A stretch of 64,000 nt of DNA from Pedobacter sp. B4-66 (lineage in GTDB: Bacteria; Bacteroidota; Bacteroidia; Sphingobacteriales; Sphingobacteriaceae). A model generated the notes under the pieces. That model was not told the origin of the DNA. It saw only the letters and a program-made list of their open reading frames with translations, and ran no database searches. The translations under genes and the position numbers were made by a program. The stretch is taken from positions 186,001-250,000 of the forward strand of contig NZ_JAFVME010000009.1 of the NCBI RefSeq assembly GCF_018492665.1, read 5' to 3'. Shown here one piece after another: positions 1 to 8,168 of the stretch (position 1 is its first letter; every line of letters starts with the position of its first letter).

Positions 1-836
1 CTGATCTGCTGATTATAAACATTTGCAGATTTATTGGACCTACAAACCACCAAAGAATTCTCTATTCCAAACTTATTATAGGCGTATTCTAATCCCTCAA
101 CCAGTTTTATGCCGGTCATTCTAAAGATATCCTTGTAGTTTTTAGTGATAAACTTAGGTAGCTCAACTTTTTCGGCATCATCATTAATCAATTTCCGAAG
201 CATGGTGGCATTGGCCAATATTCCCGATTCCTTTTCCTGGCGCACAACTTCTCTTAGCTCCACAGCATTTACCCGCATTCCAAAATTGGAGAAGATGTAT
301 TCTTTATTTAATGCCGGACTATCAATACTGCCTACCGGAGGTAACTGAGCAGTATCTCCTACAAAAACTACAGCGCAGTTTTTTCCATTATACACAAACT
401 CCATCAAATCCTTTAAAAATGACGATCCTGTTTGCGTATTCCACTCATCGGCAATCATAGAAGCCTCATCAATTATAAATAAGGTATGCTCTGCAAGGTT
501 TGGAGCAATCTGGAAGGACATATCTGTTGATACAGCTGTTCTTTTCCTATAGATCTTTTTATGAATGGTTAATGCCTTTCTGCCAGTATAGTTGCTCATT
601 ACCTTTGCTGCTCTGCCGGTTGGTGCCAATAAAACAGAGCGCAAAGAAAACTTGGGTAAAGCTTTTACCAGTGCGGCTACAGAAGTAGTTTTCCCAGTAC
701 CAGCATATCCCCTCAAAATGAAACACTGACCATCCAATTGTTGTGATAAAAACGAGGCCATTTCACTACAAAAAGTGAGTTGTTCTGCTGTAGGAGTAAA
801 TTGATAAGACTGGGCTATTAGTGTCGCTTTATCCAT
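1..836 (-). CDS. AAA-family DNA helicase, RecD/Dda-like (3' end cut by window edge)
   Basis: The reading frame is open from an ATG at 836 down to the window edge, giving about 278 N-terminal residues; the C-terminal part is missing. The translated protein has a Walker A motif GYAGTGKT at residues 43-50, a Walker B-like FIIDEAS near residue 125 and a GDTAQLPPVG motif. These are the motifs I, II and III of superfamily 1B helicases such as RecD2 and phage T4 Dda. Such enzymes unwind DNA 5' to 3' in repair or replication; the exact role here is not visible. It is transcribed divergently from the DUF3822 gene, with only 52 bases between the two starts. Confidence 0.85.
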   Translation of the reverse strand, partial: MDKATLIAQSYQFTPTAEQLTFCSEMASFLSQQLDGQCFILRGYAGTGKTTSVAALVKALPKFSLRSVLLAPTGRAAKVMSNYTGRKALTIHKKIYRKRTAVSTDMSFQIAPNLAEHTLFIIDEASMIADEWNTQTGSSFLKDLMEFVYNGKNCAVVFVGDTAQLPPVGSIDSPALNKEYIFSNFGMRVNAVELREVVRQEKESGILANATMLRKLINDDAEKVELPKFITKNYKDIFRMTGIKLVEGLEYAYNKFGIENSLVVCRSNKSANVYNQQI

Positions 837-875
837 TTAACAAATATGCAATGGTGATGTTATAGAAAAAAGGAT

Positions 876-883
876 TAATTTTG
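876..883 (+). promoter_or_regulatory. -7 promoter box of the DUF3822-rsmD-coaD operon
   Basis: TAATTTTG matches the Bacteroidota -7 consensus TAnnTTTG and lies 5 bases before the ATG at 889, so the leader must be extremely short. No clear -33 TTG was seen. Confidence 0.45.
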
Positions 884-888
884 TTCAT

Positions 889-1719
889 ATGAACAGCAAA
901 AATAGCATATTATTAGTTGATCCGGAGTTTGACCCTAATACAGCGGCAGACTGCAACCTGTTAATAAAAATTACTGCCGATAGTTTTTCGTATGCTATTA
1001 TAGATAAAAGCAGCAATCAGCTTAAAGCAGTTTATGATGAGCAGGAATGCCAGAATGTAGGCAAAGAACTTTCTGAAAAATTAAGAACTGACAGCTATTT
1101 GAGTTTACCATTTAAAGAAATTAAAGCTTCTGTACATACAGAGAATTCAATAGCTATCCCAAATGACCTGTTCAACGAGCAGAGTTTAAACGACTACGCT
1201 AAATTCTTTACCGAAGAGCAGTCCAATAACCTTTATACCCAACCTTTCGCGAATTTTGGTTTTACATCCATCTTTACACTAAATAAGTTTATTGATGAAA
1301 CTTTAAATGTCTCTCTTTCAAATTGCAGGTTATTTGATCATGCTGCTCCGGTTTTAGCGCTATCTAAAGACAAAGAAAACCTGAGTCTAGTACTCGACTT
1401 TACAGTTAGTTCATTTAATGCAATATATACAGATGGTGGTAAGTTGATATTCCAAAACTATTTTCAAATCGAAAATTCAGAAGAATTTAACTATTACCTG
1501 CTCTTCATTATCAATCAGCTTAGTATTGATACTTCAAAAACTGACATCCACCTGAGTGGTATCATCAACGAAGGAGATAGCCAATACAAATGCGTTGAAA
1601 AGTATTTCAAAACAATTAATTTCATTCCAACAGCTGGTAATGATGTTGACAACAAAATTTTAGATGACATGCCTGCTCATTATTACAGCAGTCTATTAGC
1701 CCTTGATAAATGCGGATAA
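889..1719 (+). CDS. DUF3822 family protein
   Basis: This 276-residue soluble protein has no signal peptide or membrane segment. It matches DUF3822, a Bacteroidota family usually encoded immediately before rsmD and coaD, as it is here. It overlaps rsmD by 10 bases, so the two are probably translationally coupled. The segment around residues 165-185 (LVLDFTVSSFNAIYTDGG) resembles the phosphate-binding hairpin of actin/Hsp70-type (ASKHA) folds. That structural link is from memory and from the pattern of the sequence, not proven. Function is unknown. Confidence 0.8.
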   Translation: MNSKNSILLVDPEFDPNTAADCNLLIKITADSFSYAIIDKSSNQLKAVYDEQECQNVGKELSEKLRTDSYLSLPFKEIKASVHTENSIAIPNDLFNEQSLNDYAKFFTEEQSNNLYTQPFANFGFTSIFTLNKFIDETLNVSLSNCRLFDHAAPVLALSKDKENLSLVLDFTVSSFNAIYTDGGKLIFQNYFQIENSEEFNYYLLFIINQLSIDTSKTDIHLSGIINEGDSQYKCVEKYFKTINFIPTAGNDVDNKILDDMPAHYYSSLLALDKCG

Positions 1720-2255
1720 TTGGTGGAAAATTAAAGGGTATACGTTTTAATGCACCCGAAAGCTTGCCGGTAAGGCCAACAACGGATATGGCCAAAGAAG
1801 CCCTATTTAATATCCTTTACAATACCTATGATTTTGATAGTTGCACTGTTTTAGACCTTTTTTGTGGTACCGGAAACATCAGCTTCGAATTTGCATCTAG
1901 AGGTATTAAACAGGTAACTGCTGTTGATAAACACTCCGGCTGTATATACTGGGTAAAATCAGTAATAGCAAAATACGAGTTGAATGAAATTGATGTGCAA
2001 AAAGCCGATGTATTTAAGTTTTTACAAAGCCATACCAAATCATACCAGATCATTTTTGCTGATCCTCCGTACGACTTACCTACAATCCCTCTAATTCCGG
2101 AATTGGTAATGAAAAACAACCTTTTAACTGATAATGGTATGCTTATAGTAGAACATCCATCATTATTAAAACTAAAAGACCAGCCGGGTTATACCGAAAC
2201 CAGAAGATATGGCAACTCTTCATTTAGTTTTTTTGAAAAGACCTCCAATATTTAA
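1710..2255 (+). CDS. rsmD: 16S rRNA (guanine(966)-N2)-methyltransferase RsmD
   Basis: The 181-residue protein has the family N-terminus MRIIGGKLKG, an S-adenosylmethionine-binding loop DLFCGTGN beginning at D49, and the N6/N2-methyltransferase catalytic motif DPPY beginning at D118. RsmD methylates the exocyclic amine of G966 in 16S rRNA during assembly of the small ribosomal subunit. The length is normal. The start lies inside the end of the DUF3822 gene, and coaD begins 2 bases after the stop, so all three probably form one operon. Confidence 0.95.
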   Translation: MRIIGGKLKGIRFNAPESLPVRPTTDMAKEALFNILYNTYDFDSCTVLDLFCGTGNISFEFASRGIKQVTAVDKHSGCIYWVKSVIAKYELNEIDVQKADVFKFLQSHTKSYQIIFADPPYDLPTIPLIPELVMKNNLLTDNGMLIVEHPSLLKLKDQPGYTETRRYGNSSFSFFEKTSNI

Positions 2256-2257
2256 GT

Positions 2258-2719
2258 ATGAAAATTGCACTATTTCCAGGTTCATTTGATCCAATTACTA
2301 TAGCTCATGTTGATATTTTAAAGCGAGCCTTACCGTTATTTGATAAGATAGTGGTAGGCATTGGCTTAAATAGCGCTAAACAAGGTTTCCTTTCTGCTGA
2401 TAAACGTGAAGAAATTGTTAGAACTGTTTTTGCAGATGAACCCAAAGTAGAAGTAGAGTTATATGAAGGACTAACAGTAAATTTCTGCAAGCTGATTAAT
2501 GCTCAGTACATGGTTAGAGGTGTGCGTTCGGTTTCCGATTTTGAATACGAAAAGGCAATTGCACAGATTAACCAAACCATGATGCCCGAAGTAGAAACCA
2601 TAATTATTTTGAGTAAACCCGAATATTCGGCCATAAGCTCAACCATTGTACGCGATATACTGCGTAACAATGGTGATGTAAGTAAGTTTTTACCGCAACA
2701 GGCTATACCTTTTTTATAG
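2258..2719 (+). CDS. coaD: Phosphopantetheine adenylyltransferase
   Basis: At 153 residues the protein has the usual CoaD length. It carries the nucleotidyltransferase signature at residues 8-17 (GSFDPITIAH, with His17 as the second signature residue), the RGVRSVSDFEYE segment, and the C-terminal ISSTIVR motif. CoaD transfers AMP from ATP to 4'-phosphopantetheine, the penultimate step of coenzyme A synthesis. It is the last gene of the DUF3822-rsmD-coaD operon. Its final 17 bases overlap the end of the convergent NUDIX gene. Confidence 0.96.
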   Translation: MKIALFPGSFDPITIAHVDILKRALPLFDKIVVGIGLNSAKQGFLSADKREEIVRTVFADEPKVEVELYEGLTVNFCKLINAQYMVRGVRSVSDFEYEKAIAQINQTMMPEVETIIILSKPEYSAISSTIVRDILRNNGDVSKFLPQQAIPFL

Positions 2720-3359
2720 CGTGTAATACTGGTTTTACTACAATATTATTTTCTAAAAGTCCGCCTACCTCTAAAACCTGAACTATTGAGGGGTAGGTAT
2801 TTTTCAATACCTGATTAAGCTCCAATTTACTTAACCAACTCGCCTTTGTTATTCCTTCTTCTTTTTGAGGGATAAGTTTAGGCTCGCCTTTTACAGTCAT
2901 GCTGTACCAATTGGTTTTCTTAAGTACCAATTTACTACCTAATGTATAAACGTGATAGGTTTTACATAACTTTTCATCGTTGGTAAAAATCTTTACACCA
3001 CACTCCTCTTCAACCTCACGAAGCGCTGCTTCTTTCATTTTCTCTTCTTTTTCTACCTTCCCTTTAGGTAAATCCCATTTTTTATTTCTAAAAATAAAGA
3101 GATAATTGCCTTTGGCATTTTTAACCAAACCACCTGCAGCTTTAATAAGTTCACAGCTTTTTTTTATCTTCTGAAACAATTGTTTCGGATCTGAATCAAT
3201 CAGAATATAGTCTTTACCGGATACCTTTTCTAAATTCTTATAGAACAATGGAAAATCAAAATCCTGCTTATCAAGCTGTTGAATTTTTTTTACCTGCTTA
3301 GGCATTAAGTCGGCAATAAACAATGTGTTATCGTTAATATAAATTCTGTAAGTCTTCAT
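2703..3359 (-). CDS. NUDIX hydrolase
   Basis: The 218-residue protein contains a complete NUDIX box at residues 100-122: G, five residues, E, seven residues, then REVEEECGV, matching G-x5-E-x7-REUxEExGU. The metal-binding glutamates are intact. About 75 residues before the NUDIX domain form an extra N-terminal segment typical of a Bacteroidota subgroup. Members hydrolyse nucleoside diphosphates linked to another group; the substrate cannot be told from the sequence. It ends inside coaD (17-base convergent overlap), and no terminator separates the two. Confidence 0.85.
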   Translation of the reverse strand: MKTYRIYINDNTLFIADLMPKQVKKIQQLDKQDFDFPLFYKNLEKVSGKDYILIDSDPKQLFQKIKKSCELIKAAGGLVKNAKGNYLFIFRNKKWDLPKGKVEKEEKMKEAALREVEEECGVKIFTNDEKLCKTYHVYTLGSKLVLKKTNWYSMTVKGEPKLIPQKEEGITKASWLSKLELNQVLKNTYPSIVQVLEVGGLLENNIVVKPVLHAIKKV

Positions 3360-3781
3360 CAGAATATGGTCGTTTTCGTTATTATTTAATTCCCCGCAGC
3401 AGTTACACTAAAGCGCCCTTTTTAGTTAGGCTGTTCCCCTAATAAAATCGAGGTTTAAAAATACAGAATTATAGCAGAAATAATTATTTAAAAATTTTAA
3501 TAGCTATTGAGCTGTATTATAGAAGGTACTAAAGCTAAGCTTTCAGGATGATGACCATATTTTCTTCGACTCCCTTTCGGCCAATTACTTAAGAGGAAAC
3601 AATGCATACCGCTGATTCACAGCCGATCACAAAAAAGACTTTCAGCATTGGTTTTTATTACGGATATTTGCTCGTTCTAAAATAAATTAAACAAGAGTTT
3701 TCAGCATTTTTCTAATAAGCGATAGATAAAATATTTATTACGCTTACCAGCAAAACGCGAGAAATTCCGTAATTTTGAGAC
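3360..3781. other. 422-bp intergenic region between the NUDIX gene and pyrE
   Basis: This AT-rich gap lies between two divergently transcribed genes, so it must hold the promoters for both. Apart from the pyrE -7 box at its right end, no gene, RNA or strong repeat was recognised. It contains no reading frame of convincing length. Confidence 0.5.
3770..3777 (+). promoter_or_regulatory. -7 promoter box of pyrE
   Basis: TAATTTTG fits TAnnTTTG and lies 4 bases before the pyrE ATG, suggesting a leaderless or nearly leaderless transcript. Confidence 0.5.
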
Positions 3782-4441
3782 ATGTATAATAAAAGTGATA
3801 TTGAATTAAAAGTAGCTGAATTTTTATTACAAATTAAAGCAATAAAATTACAACCTAATAACCCATTCACATGGGCTTCTGGTTGGAAATCTCCTATTTA
3901 TTGTGACAACAGGATCACACTTTCCCATCCTTCTGTTAGAACTTATATCAGACAAAAGCTTACGCAATTGATACAGGAAGAATATGGTTCTGTAGATTTA
4001 ATTGCAGGTGTAGCAACAGCTGGTATACCTCAAGGTGCATTAGTAGCCCAAGAACTTGGCCTGCCTTTCGCTTATGTTAGAGCAAAAGCAAAAGAACACG
4101 GCACCGGAAGTTTAATTGAAGGTGAAATAGTTGAAGGACAACGCGTAGTTGTTATTGAAGATTTAATCTCAACAGGAAAAAGCAGCCTTCAAGCTGTTGA
4201 TGCTTTAAGAAATGCAGGACTTTCTGTTGCAGGATTAGTTGCCATTTTTACTTATGGCTTCGATCAGGCTGAAGAGAATTTCAAAGAAGCAAAATGTCGC
4301 TTCTCAACTCTTTCTAACTATAATACACTTATAGAATATGCTGCTGAGCACAGCTTCATTGCACAAAACGATGTTGATTTGCTTACCAAATGGCGTAGAG
4401 ACCCAGCAAATTGGGGAAAAGAATTAGAACAATTAACGTAA
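3782..4441 (+). CDS. pyrE: Orotate phosphoribosyltransferase
   Basis: The 219-residue protein has the type I phosphoribosyltransferase PRPP-binding motif VVVIEDLISTGKSS near residues 122-135. The N-terminal WASGWKSPIYCDNR segment is typical of OPRTases. The enzyme joins orotate and PRPP to form orotidine 5'-monophosphate in de novo pyrimidine synthesis. An SRPBCC gene follows after 7 bases and probably shares its transcript. The ATG sits immediately after a good -7 box. Confidence 0.96.
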   Translation: MYNKSDIELKVAEFLLQIKAIKLQPNNPFTWASGWKSPIYCDNRITLSHPSVRTYIRQKLTQLIQEEYGSVDLIAGVATAGIPQGALVAQELGLPFAYVRAKAKEHGTGSLIEGEIVEGQRVVVIEDLISTGKSSLQAVDALRNAGLSVAGLVAIFTYGFDQAEENFKEAKCRFSTLSNYNTLIEYAAEHSFIAQNDVDLLTKWRRDPANWGKELEQLT

Positions 4442-4448
4442 AATCATA

Positions 4449-4847
4449 ATGACAGTTATTGAAAGCTCCGTAGAGTTAAATCTACCGGTTGAAAAAGTAT
4501 ACGCATTTTTGGCTGATATGAACAATCATCAGCAATTAATGCCTGAGAACATTTACAACTGGTCTTCTACAACAGATGATGCTAGCTTTACCATTCAGAA
4601 TATGGCTAAACTGGCCATTAAAATCTCTGATCGTGTAGAAAACAAGGAATTGACTGCAATACCTACAGAGAAACCTCCTTTTGATGTTCAATTAAAATGG
4701 ACAGTAGCTGATAATGGTAATGGCGGAACTATCGCAAAACATATTATCTCTGCAGATCTTAACATGATGATGAAAATGCTTGCTGCAGGTCCCCTGCAAA
4801 AGCTTGCTGATCATCAAACAACAAGGTTAGCGGAAGTATTAAAATAA
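4449..4847 (+). CDS. SRPBCC (START-like) family protein
   Basis: The 132-residue protein begins with the hallmark of the SRPBCC/polyketide cyclase-like family: a strand (MTVIESSVELNLP) followed by the helix VEKVYAFLADMNNHQQLMP. Such proteins form a helix-grip fold with a hydrophobic ligand cavity. The ligand is unknown. It follows pyrE by 7 bases and is followed by a strong terminator, so pyrE and this gene form a two-gene operon. I know of no direct link to pyrimidine synthesis. Confidence 0.8.
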   Translation: MTVIESSVELNLPVEKVYAFLADMNNHQQLMPENIYNWSSTTDDASFTIQNMAKLAIKISDRVENKELTAIPTEKPPFDVQLKWTVADNGNGGTIAKHIISADLNMMMKMLAAGPLQKLADHQTTRLAEVLK

Positions 4848-4893
4848 TACATACTTGCACTTGTGTAAGTAGTATACCCTTAATAATCGTCCG

Positions 4894-4924
4894 AAAGCTG
4901 GTCAACATGACCAGCTTTTTTTAT
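4894..4924 (+). terminator. Intrinsic terminator after pyrE-SRPBCC
   Basis: A perfect 11-bp stem (AAAGCTGGTCA / TGACCAGCTTT) with a 3-base loop is followed by a run of T. Confidence 0.9.
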
Positions 4925-4943
4925 TTACCTCTATTTGCAAATA

Positions 4944-6044
4944 CTATAGTAATTGCATTAATGCTTCTTTAGAAAATCCTTTCAATTCGGCAGTACGTTC
5001 ATCACGAATCTTTTGAACCCATTTGGCATCAGCAAGTAAAGGTCTGCCAACAGCAACCAGATCAAAATCTCCTCTATCCATTCTTCTCATTAACTCCTCT
5101 AAAGAACTTGGCTCAGAACTTTCACCTCTAAACGCTGCTAAAAACTCTCCTGATAAACCAACAGAACCTACAGTAATGGTAGCTTTTCCCGTGATTTTCT
5201 TAGCCCATCCAGCAAAGTTAAGATCAGAACCTTCAAACTCAGGCTCCCAGAAACGACGTTGTGAACAGTGAAAAATATCAACTCCTGCATCAACCAGAGG
5301 CTGTAACCATTGTTCCATTTCCTGTGGTGTTTTAGCCATTTGCAAAGTATAATCAGATGGTTTCCATTGTGATAATCTCAGAATTATGGTAAAATCTTCA
5401 CCTACCTGTCTTCTCACTTCTTTAATAACCTCTACCGCAAACTTAGTACGCTCACCTAATGTTTTACCGCCGTAGCTATCCGTACGGTTATTGGTGCCAT
5501 CCCAGAAAAACTGGTCAATTAAATAACCATGAGCACCGTGAAGCTCAACACAATCAAAACCAATTCTTTTGGCATCTGCAGCAGCACTTCCGTAAGCTTT
5601 AACAGCAGCATCGATATCCTCCTGAGTCATTGCTACCCCATTTGAGAAACCTGGTCTGTTTAAATCAGATGGCCCTTCAAAAGGCGACGAAGGAACCCAT
5701 CCTGAATGGTGGTTATCCATTACACCCATGTGCCATATCTGAGGCCCCATACTTCCACCAGAATGGTGTACGCTGTTGATTACATCTTTCCATCCTGCCA
5801 AAGCCGCATCTCCATAAAAATGTGGCACATTAGCATCATTTGATGATGAAACACGATCAATAACAGTTCCTTCAGATAGGATTAACCCCACCTCTCCGGC
5901 TGCTCTCCTTGCATAATATGCAGCAACATCTGCTGTTGGCACTCCATCTGGCGAGAATGAACGCGTCATAGGTGCCATCACTATTCTATTTTTTATATTT
6001 AATGATTTCAAACTAAAAGGTCTGAACAAACTTTCTGTACTCAT
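4944..6044 (-). CDS. Old yellow enzyme-type NADH:flavin oxidoreductase / alkene reductase
   Basis: The 366-residue TIM-barrel protein carries hallmark OYE motifs: VMAPMTRS near the N-terminus, the substrate-binding pair His169 and His172 in HGAHGYLIDQFFWDGTNNR, the following TDSYGG, and the FMN phosphate-binding VAVGRPLL segment near residue 332. Such enzymes use FMN and NAD(P)H to reduce activated C=C bonds, nitro compounds and quinones, often to detoxify electrophiles. It lies 22 bases downstream of an arsR-type gene in the same direction, so the regulator probably controls it as part of one operon. Confidence 0.93.
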   Translation of the reverse strand: MSTESLFRPFSLKSLNIKNRIVMAPMTRSFSPDGVPTADVAAYYARRAAGEVGLILSEGTVIDRVSSSNDANVPHFYGDAALAGWKDVINSVHHSGGSMGPQIWHMGVMDNHHSGWVPSSPFEGPSDLNRPGFSNGVAMTQEDIDAAVKAYGSAAADAKRIGFDCVELHGAHGYLIDQFFWDGTNNRTDSYGGKTLGERTKFAVEVIKEVRRQVGEDFTIILRLSQWKPSDYTLQMAKTPQEMEQWLQPLVDAGVDIFHCSQRRFWEPEFEGSDLNFAGWAKKITGKATITVGSVGLSGEFLAAFRGESSEPSSLEELMRRMDRGDFDLVAVGRPLLADAKWVQKIRDERTAELKGFSKEALMQLL

Positions 6045-6066
6045 ATAATTGTTTTTTTAATAAGTT

Positions 6067-6369
6067 CTATATTTCTGATTTGATGATATTGCTTAGCGCA
6101 GCAAAAGCTTCTTCATTACGTCTGTAATAAGTCCACTGCCCTAGTCTGGTTGACTCAAGCAATCCTGATTTTTGAAGAATAGAGAGATATTCTGAAACGG
6201 TAGACTGAGTTAAACCAGCCTTTTGTTGTATTTGCCCCACACAAACCCCTACCTCATCAAATGAAGCGTGTTCCTGTACTGGAAAATGTTTTTCCGGTTC
6301 TTTAAGCCACTGCAAAATCTGCAGTCTTGTTTTATTTGATAGTGCTTTGAAAATCTCTAACTGATCCAT
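6067..6369 (-). CDS. ArsR-family transcriptional regulator
   Basis: This 100-residue winged-helix protein has the ArsR core: LSNKTRLQILQWL in the first helices and GLTQSTVSEYLSILQKSGLL as the recognition region. Classical arsenic sensors have ELCVCDL; here the equivalent stretch is VGVCVGQI, with a single Cys, so the usual metal site is incomplete and a thiol/redox or electrophile sensor is possible (inference). It is the first gene of an operon with the OYE gene. A perfect inverted repeat overlaps its promoter, consistent with autorepression. Confidence 0.88.
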   Translation of the reverse strand: MDQLEIFKALSNKTRLQILQWLKEPEKHFPVQEHASFDEVGVCVGQIQQKAGLTQSTVSEYLSILQKSGLLESTRLGQWTYYRRNEEAFAALSNIIKSEI

Positions 6370-6373
6370 AGCA

Positions 6374-6381
6374 CAAAGGTA
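6374..6381 (-). promoter_or_regulatory. -7 promoter box of the arsR-OYE operon
   Basis: On the minus strand the bases read TACCTTTG, a full match to TAnnTTTG, 4 bases upstream of the arsR ATG. Confidence 0.6.
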
Positions 6382-6404
6382 TATCGACTTTTCCCGATAT
6401 ACCT
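6377..6404. promoter_or_regulatory. Predicted ArsR operator (perfect 10-bp inverted repeat)
   Basis: AGGTATATCG and its exact reverse complement CGATATACCT are separated by 8 bases. The repeat covers the -7 box and the region upstream of it, where a bound dimer would block RNA polymerase. This is the arrangement expected of an autoregulated ArsR operon. Confidence 0.7.
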
Positions 6405-6425
6405 ATTAATATAAAAAGGATGACA

Positions 6426-7640
6426 CTATGCTGATAACTTCATCTTTTTCATCACAAAATAGAAACCTACCGCGGCAACGGTTAAAGCCACTACCGTACC
6501 CCACCATAAGGTTTCGAAACCGAATTCAGCAGCAACCCTTGTGCCCACAAGCGGAGAAAATATATGGGCTACAGAAAAAGACAGAGCATTTATACCCATG
6601 TAAGCACCTCTCTTTTTTACGGAAGATCTTTGAAGTGTAATGGTTGCCATAAAAGGCATCGCCAGAATCTCCGCCAAACAGATTATAAACATAGATAGGT
6701 AAAGTATCGGAATCCCTTTGGCCAGATTCAACACCAGAAACGATACCGCACAAAGTACAGTACCAGCCACAATTATGGTGCGGGCAGTAAATCGCTTTTC
6801 GGCAATATGAACCACAAGCATCTCCAAAGAAAACACCACCAAACCACTAAAGGCAAGTATAACTCCTATTTCGGCTTCAGTCATTTTGTAAACATTTCTG
6901 TAGTACAAAGGAAGTGTGCTTAATAATTGCAGAAAGCAAATGGCAAAAATGCAGGAAAGTACACTGAAAAGCATAAAAGGAACATCCTTGTAAGGAGACA
7001 AATTAGCACGATCTCCCTCATCCTCTACCACCTCTTTTTTCTTTTTCTCATTCCCTTTACGGTTACGGAAATAAACGAAAAACAAAATGGCCGACAAAAA
7101 TGCACCGATCGCATTACCATAAAATAAAAATGTATAAGATACAGCTGCTAAAAAACCACCCAACGCAGGGCCTATGGAAAACCCAAGATTCAAAGCCATT
7201 CTATTCAAAGAAAATGACCGGATCACATTATCAGGCTTCGAATAATAGGCGATAGAAACTGAGTTAGCTGGCCTAAATGCTTCAGAAAATAAGCTTAACG
7301 TAAAAACACCAATTGCCAACTTAACTACCGTATCTAACTCCGGAAGTAAGAAAAACATAGGTACAGTTAAAATTAAACTCACCAACTGAACTTTAAAATG
7401 TCCTGCTTTATCGGTAAGCCATCCACCTAAAAAGTTTCCCGAAACAGCACCTAAACCAAAGCAACTTAACACCATCCCTGTATCCTCTAATGAGAAATGT
7501 AGGTGATTAATCATGTAAACTCCTAAAAAGGGAATCACCATTGCTCCACTCCTGTTTATAAGCATAACCAAGGCAAGCATCCATGCCGGGGTAGATAACC
7601 CACGGTAAGCATCTAAATATAATCGTATAAAATCCTTCAT
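6426..7640 (-). CDS. MFS transporter
   Basis: The 404-residue protein has about 12 predicted membrane helices in two halves, separated by a charged cytoplasmic loop (KGNEKKKKEVVEDEG) near residue 200. The loop between helices 2 and 3 carries GGWLTDKAGH, a form of the MFS motif A (GxxxDRxGR). This resembles drug/proton antiporters of the major facilitator superfamily, but the substrate is unknown. The start follows directly on the stop of the upstream DUF1801 gene, so the two are co-transcribed. Confidence 0.88.
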   Translation of the reverse strand: MKDFIRLYLDAYRGLSTPAWMLALVMLINRSGAMVIPFLGVYMINHLHFSLEDTGMVLSCFGLGAVSGNFLGGWLTDKAGHFKVQLVSLILTVPMFFLLPELDTVVKLAIGVFTLSLFSEAFRPANSVSIAYYSKPDNVIRSFSLNRMALNLGFSIGPALGGFLAAVSYTFLFYGNAIGAFLSAILFFVYFRNRKGNEKKKKEVVEDEGDRANLSPYKDVPFMLFSVLSCIFAICFLQLLSTLPLYYRNVYKMTEAEIGVILAFSGLVVFSLEMLVVHIAEKRFTARTIIVAGTVLCAVSFLVLNLAKGIPILYLSMFIICLAEILAMPFMATITLQRSSVKKRGAYMGINALSFSVAHIFSPLVGTRVAAEFGFETLWWGTVVALTVAAVGFYFVMKKMKLSA

Positions 7641-7985
7641 TTAATATCGTGCAAGCGCTTGTTTAAGTATATCGTTCATCGTTTCAATTGGTAAATCCTC
7701 ATTAGGATCTATCAACATTATTTTCATTCTGACCCTCTTTTCAATAATCAGATCAGGATGATCGATATGCTTGCTTTCCACAATACCAATGTATGGTTTA
7801 AGGTATTTTTTATGAATCCATAAATAGCAAAACATTTTTCCTTTGTAGTAAAAAAATGGTAGATGATATTTCCACTCAGGAGTAATATTTTTATCCAAAG
7901 CCAATATAAAATCCTTTAACGCAAGCAAACAACCTCGTACAGGTTCTTCTTTTTGCAGGTAAAAGTTATCTAATGGAGTCAGCAT
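7641..7985 (-). CDS. DUF1801 (YdhG-like) family protein
   Basis: The 114-residue protein has the DUF1801 pattern: an N-terminal helical part, then PEWKYHLPFFYYKGKMFCYLW and a Lys-rich strand region. The fold resembles frataxin/YjbR-type alpha-beta proteins. Function is not established. Its stop codon abuts the start of the MFS gene, so both form an operon. Confidence 0.75.
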   Translation of the reverse strand: MLTPLDNFYLQKEEPVRGCLLALKDFILALDKNITPEWKYHLPFFYYKGKMFCYLWIHKKYLKPYIGIVESKHIDHPDLIIEKRVRMKIMLIDPNEDLPIETMNDILKQALARY

Positions 7986-8168
7986 TTATGAAAAAGGTAG
8001 ATGGTTACAAAGGACGTAAAATTAAATTAGATTTCTTAAGATCAGACATTTTTTCACCATAATAGACTATTTATCAGACAATTATACAGTTTAAAACAAA
8101 AAGTACCGACAAAATTTCCGATTAGTAACTAAAAACTAAGATGGCATTTGCTTTGTTTAATTGCTAGC

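Noticed and set aside
145..688. Two forward open frames of 60-70 codons near the left edge
   Set aside because: The minus strand here encodes the helicase with Walker A and B motifs; the forward frames are shadows.
3360..3781. Possible riboswitch or small RNA in the NUDIX-pyrE gap
   Set aside because: A few short inverted repeats (for example AAGCTAAGCTT) occur but no conserved riboswitch core or terminator was found, and the pyrE -7 box sits at the very end, leaving no leader.
8148..8168. N-terminal extension of ClpB from a TTG
   Set aside because: ClpB homologues begin at MNFNNFTIKAQEA, and a good ATG is available at 8169.
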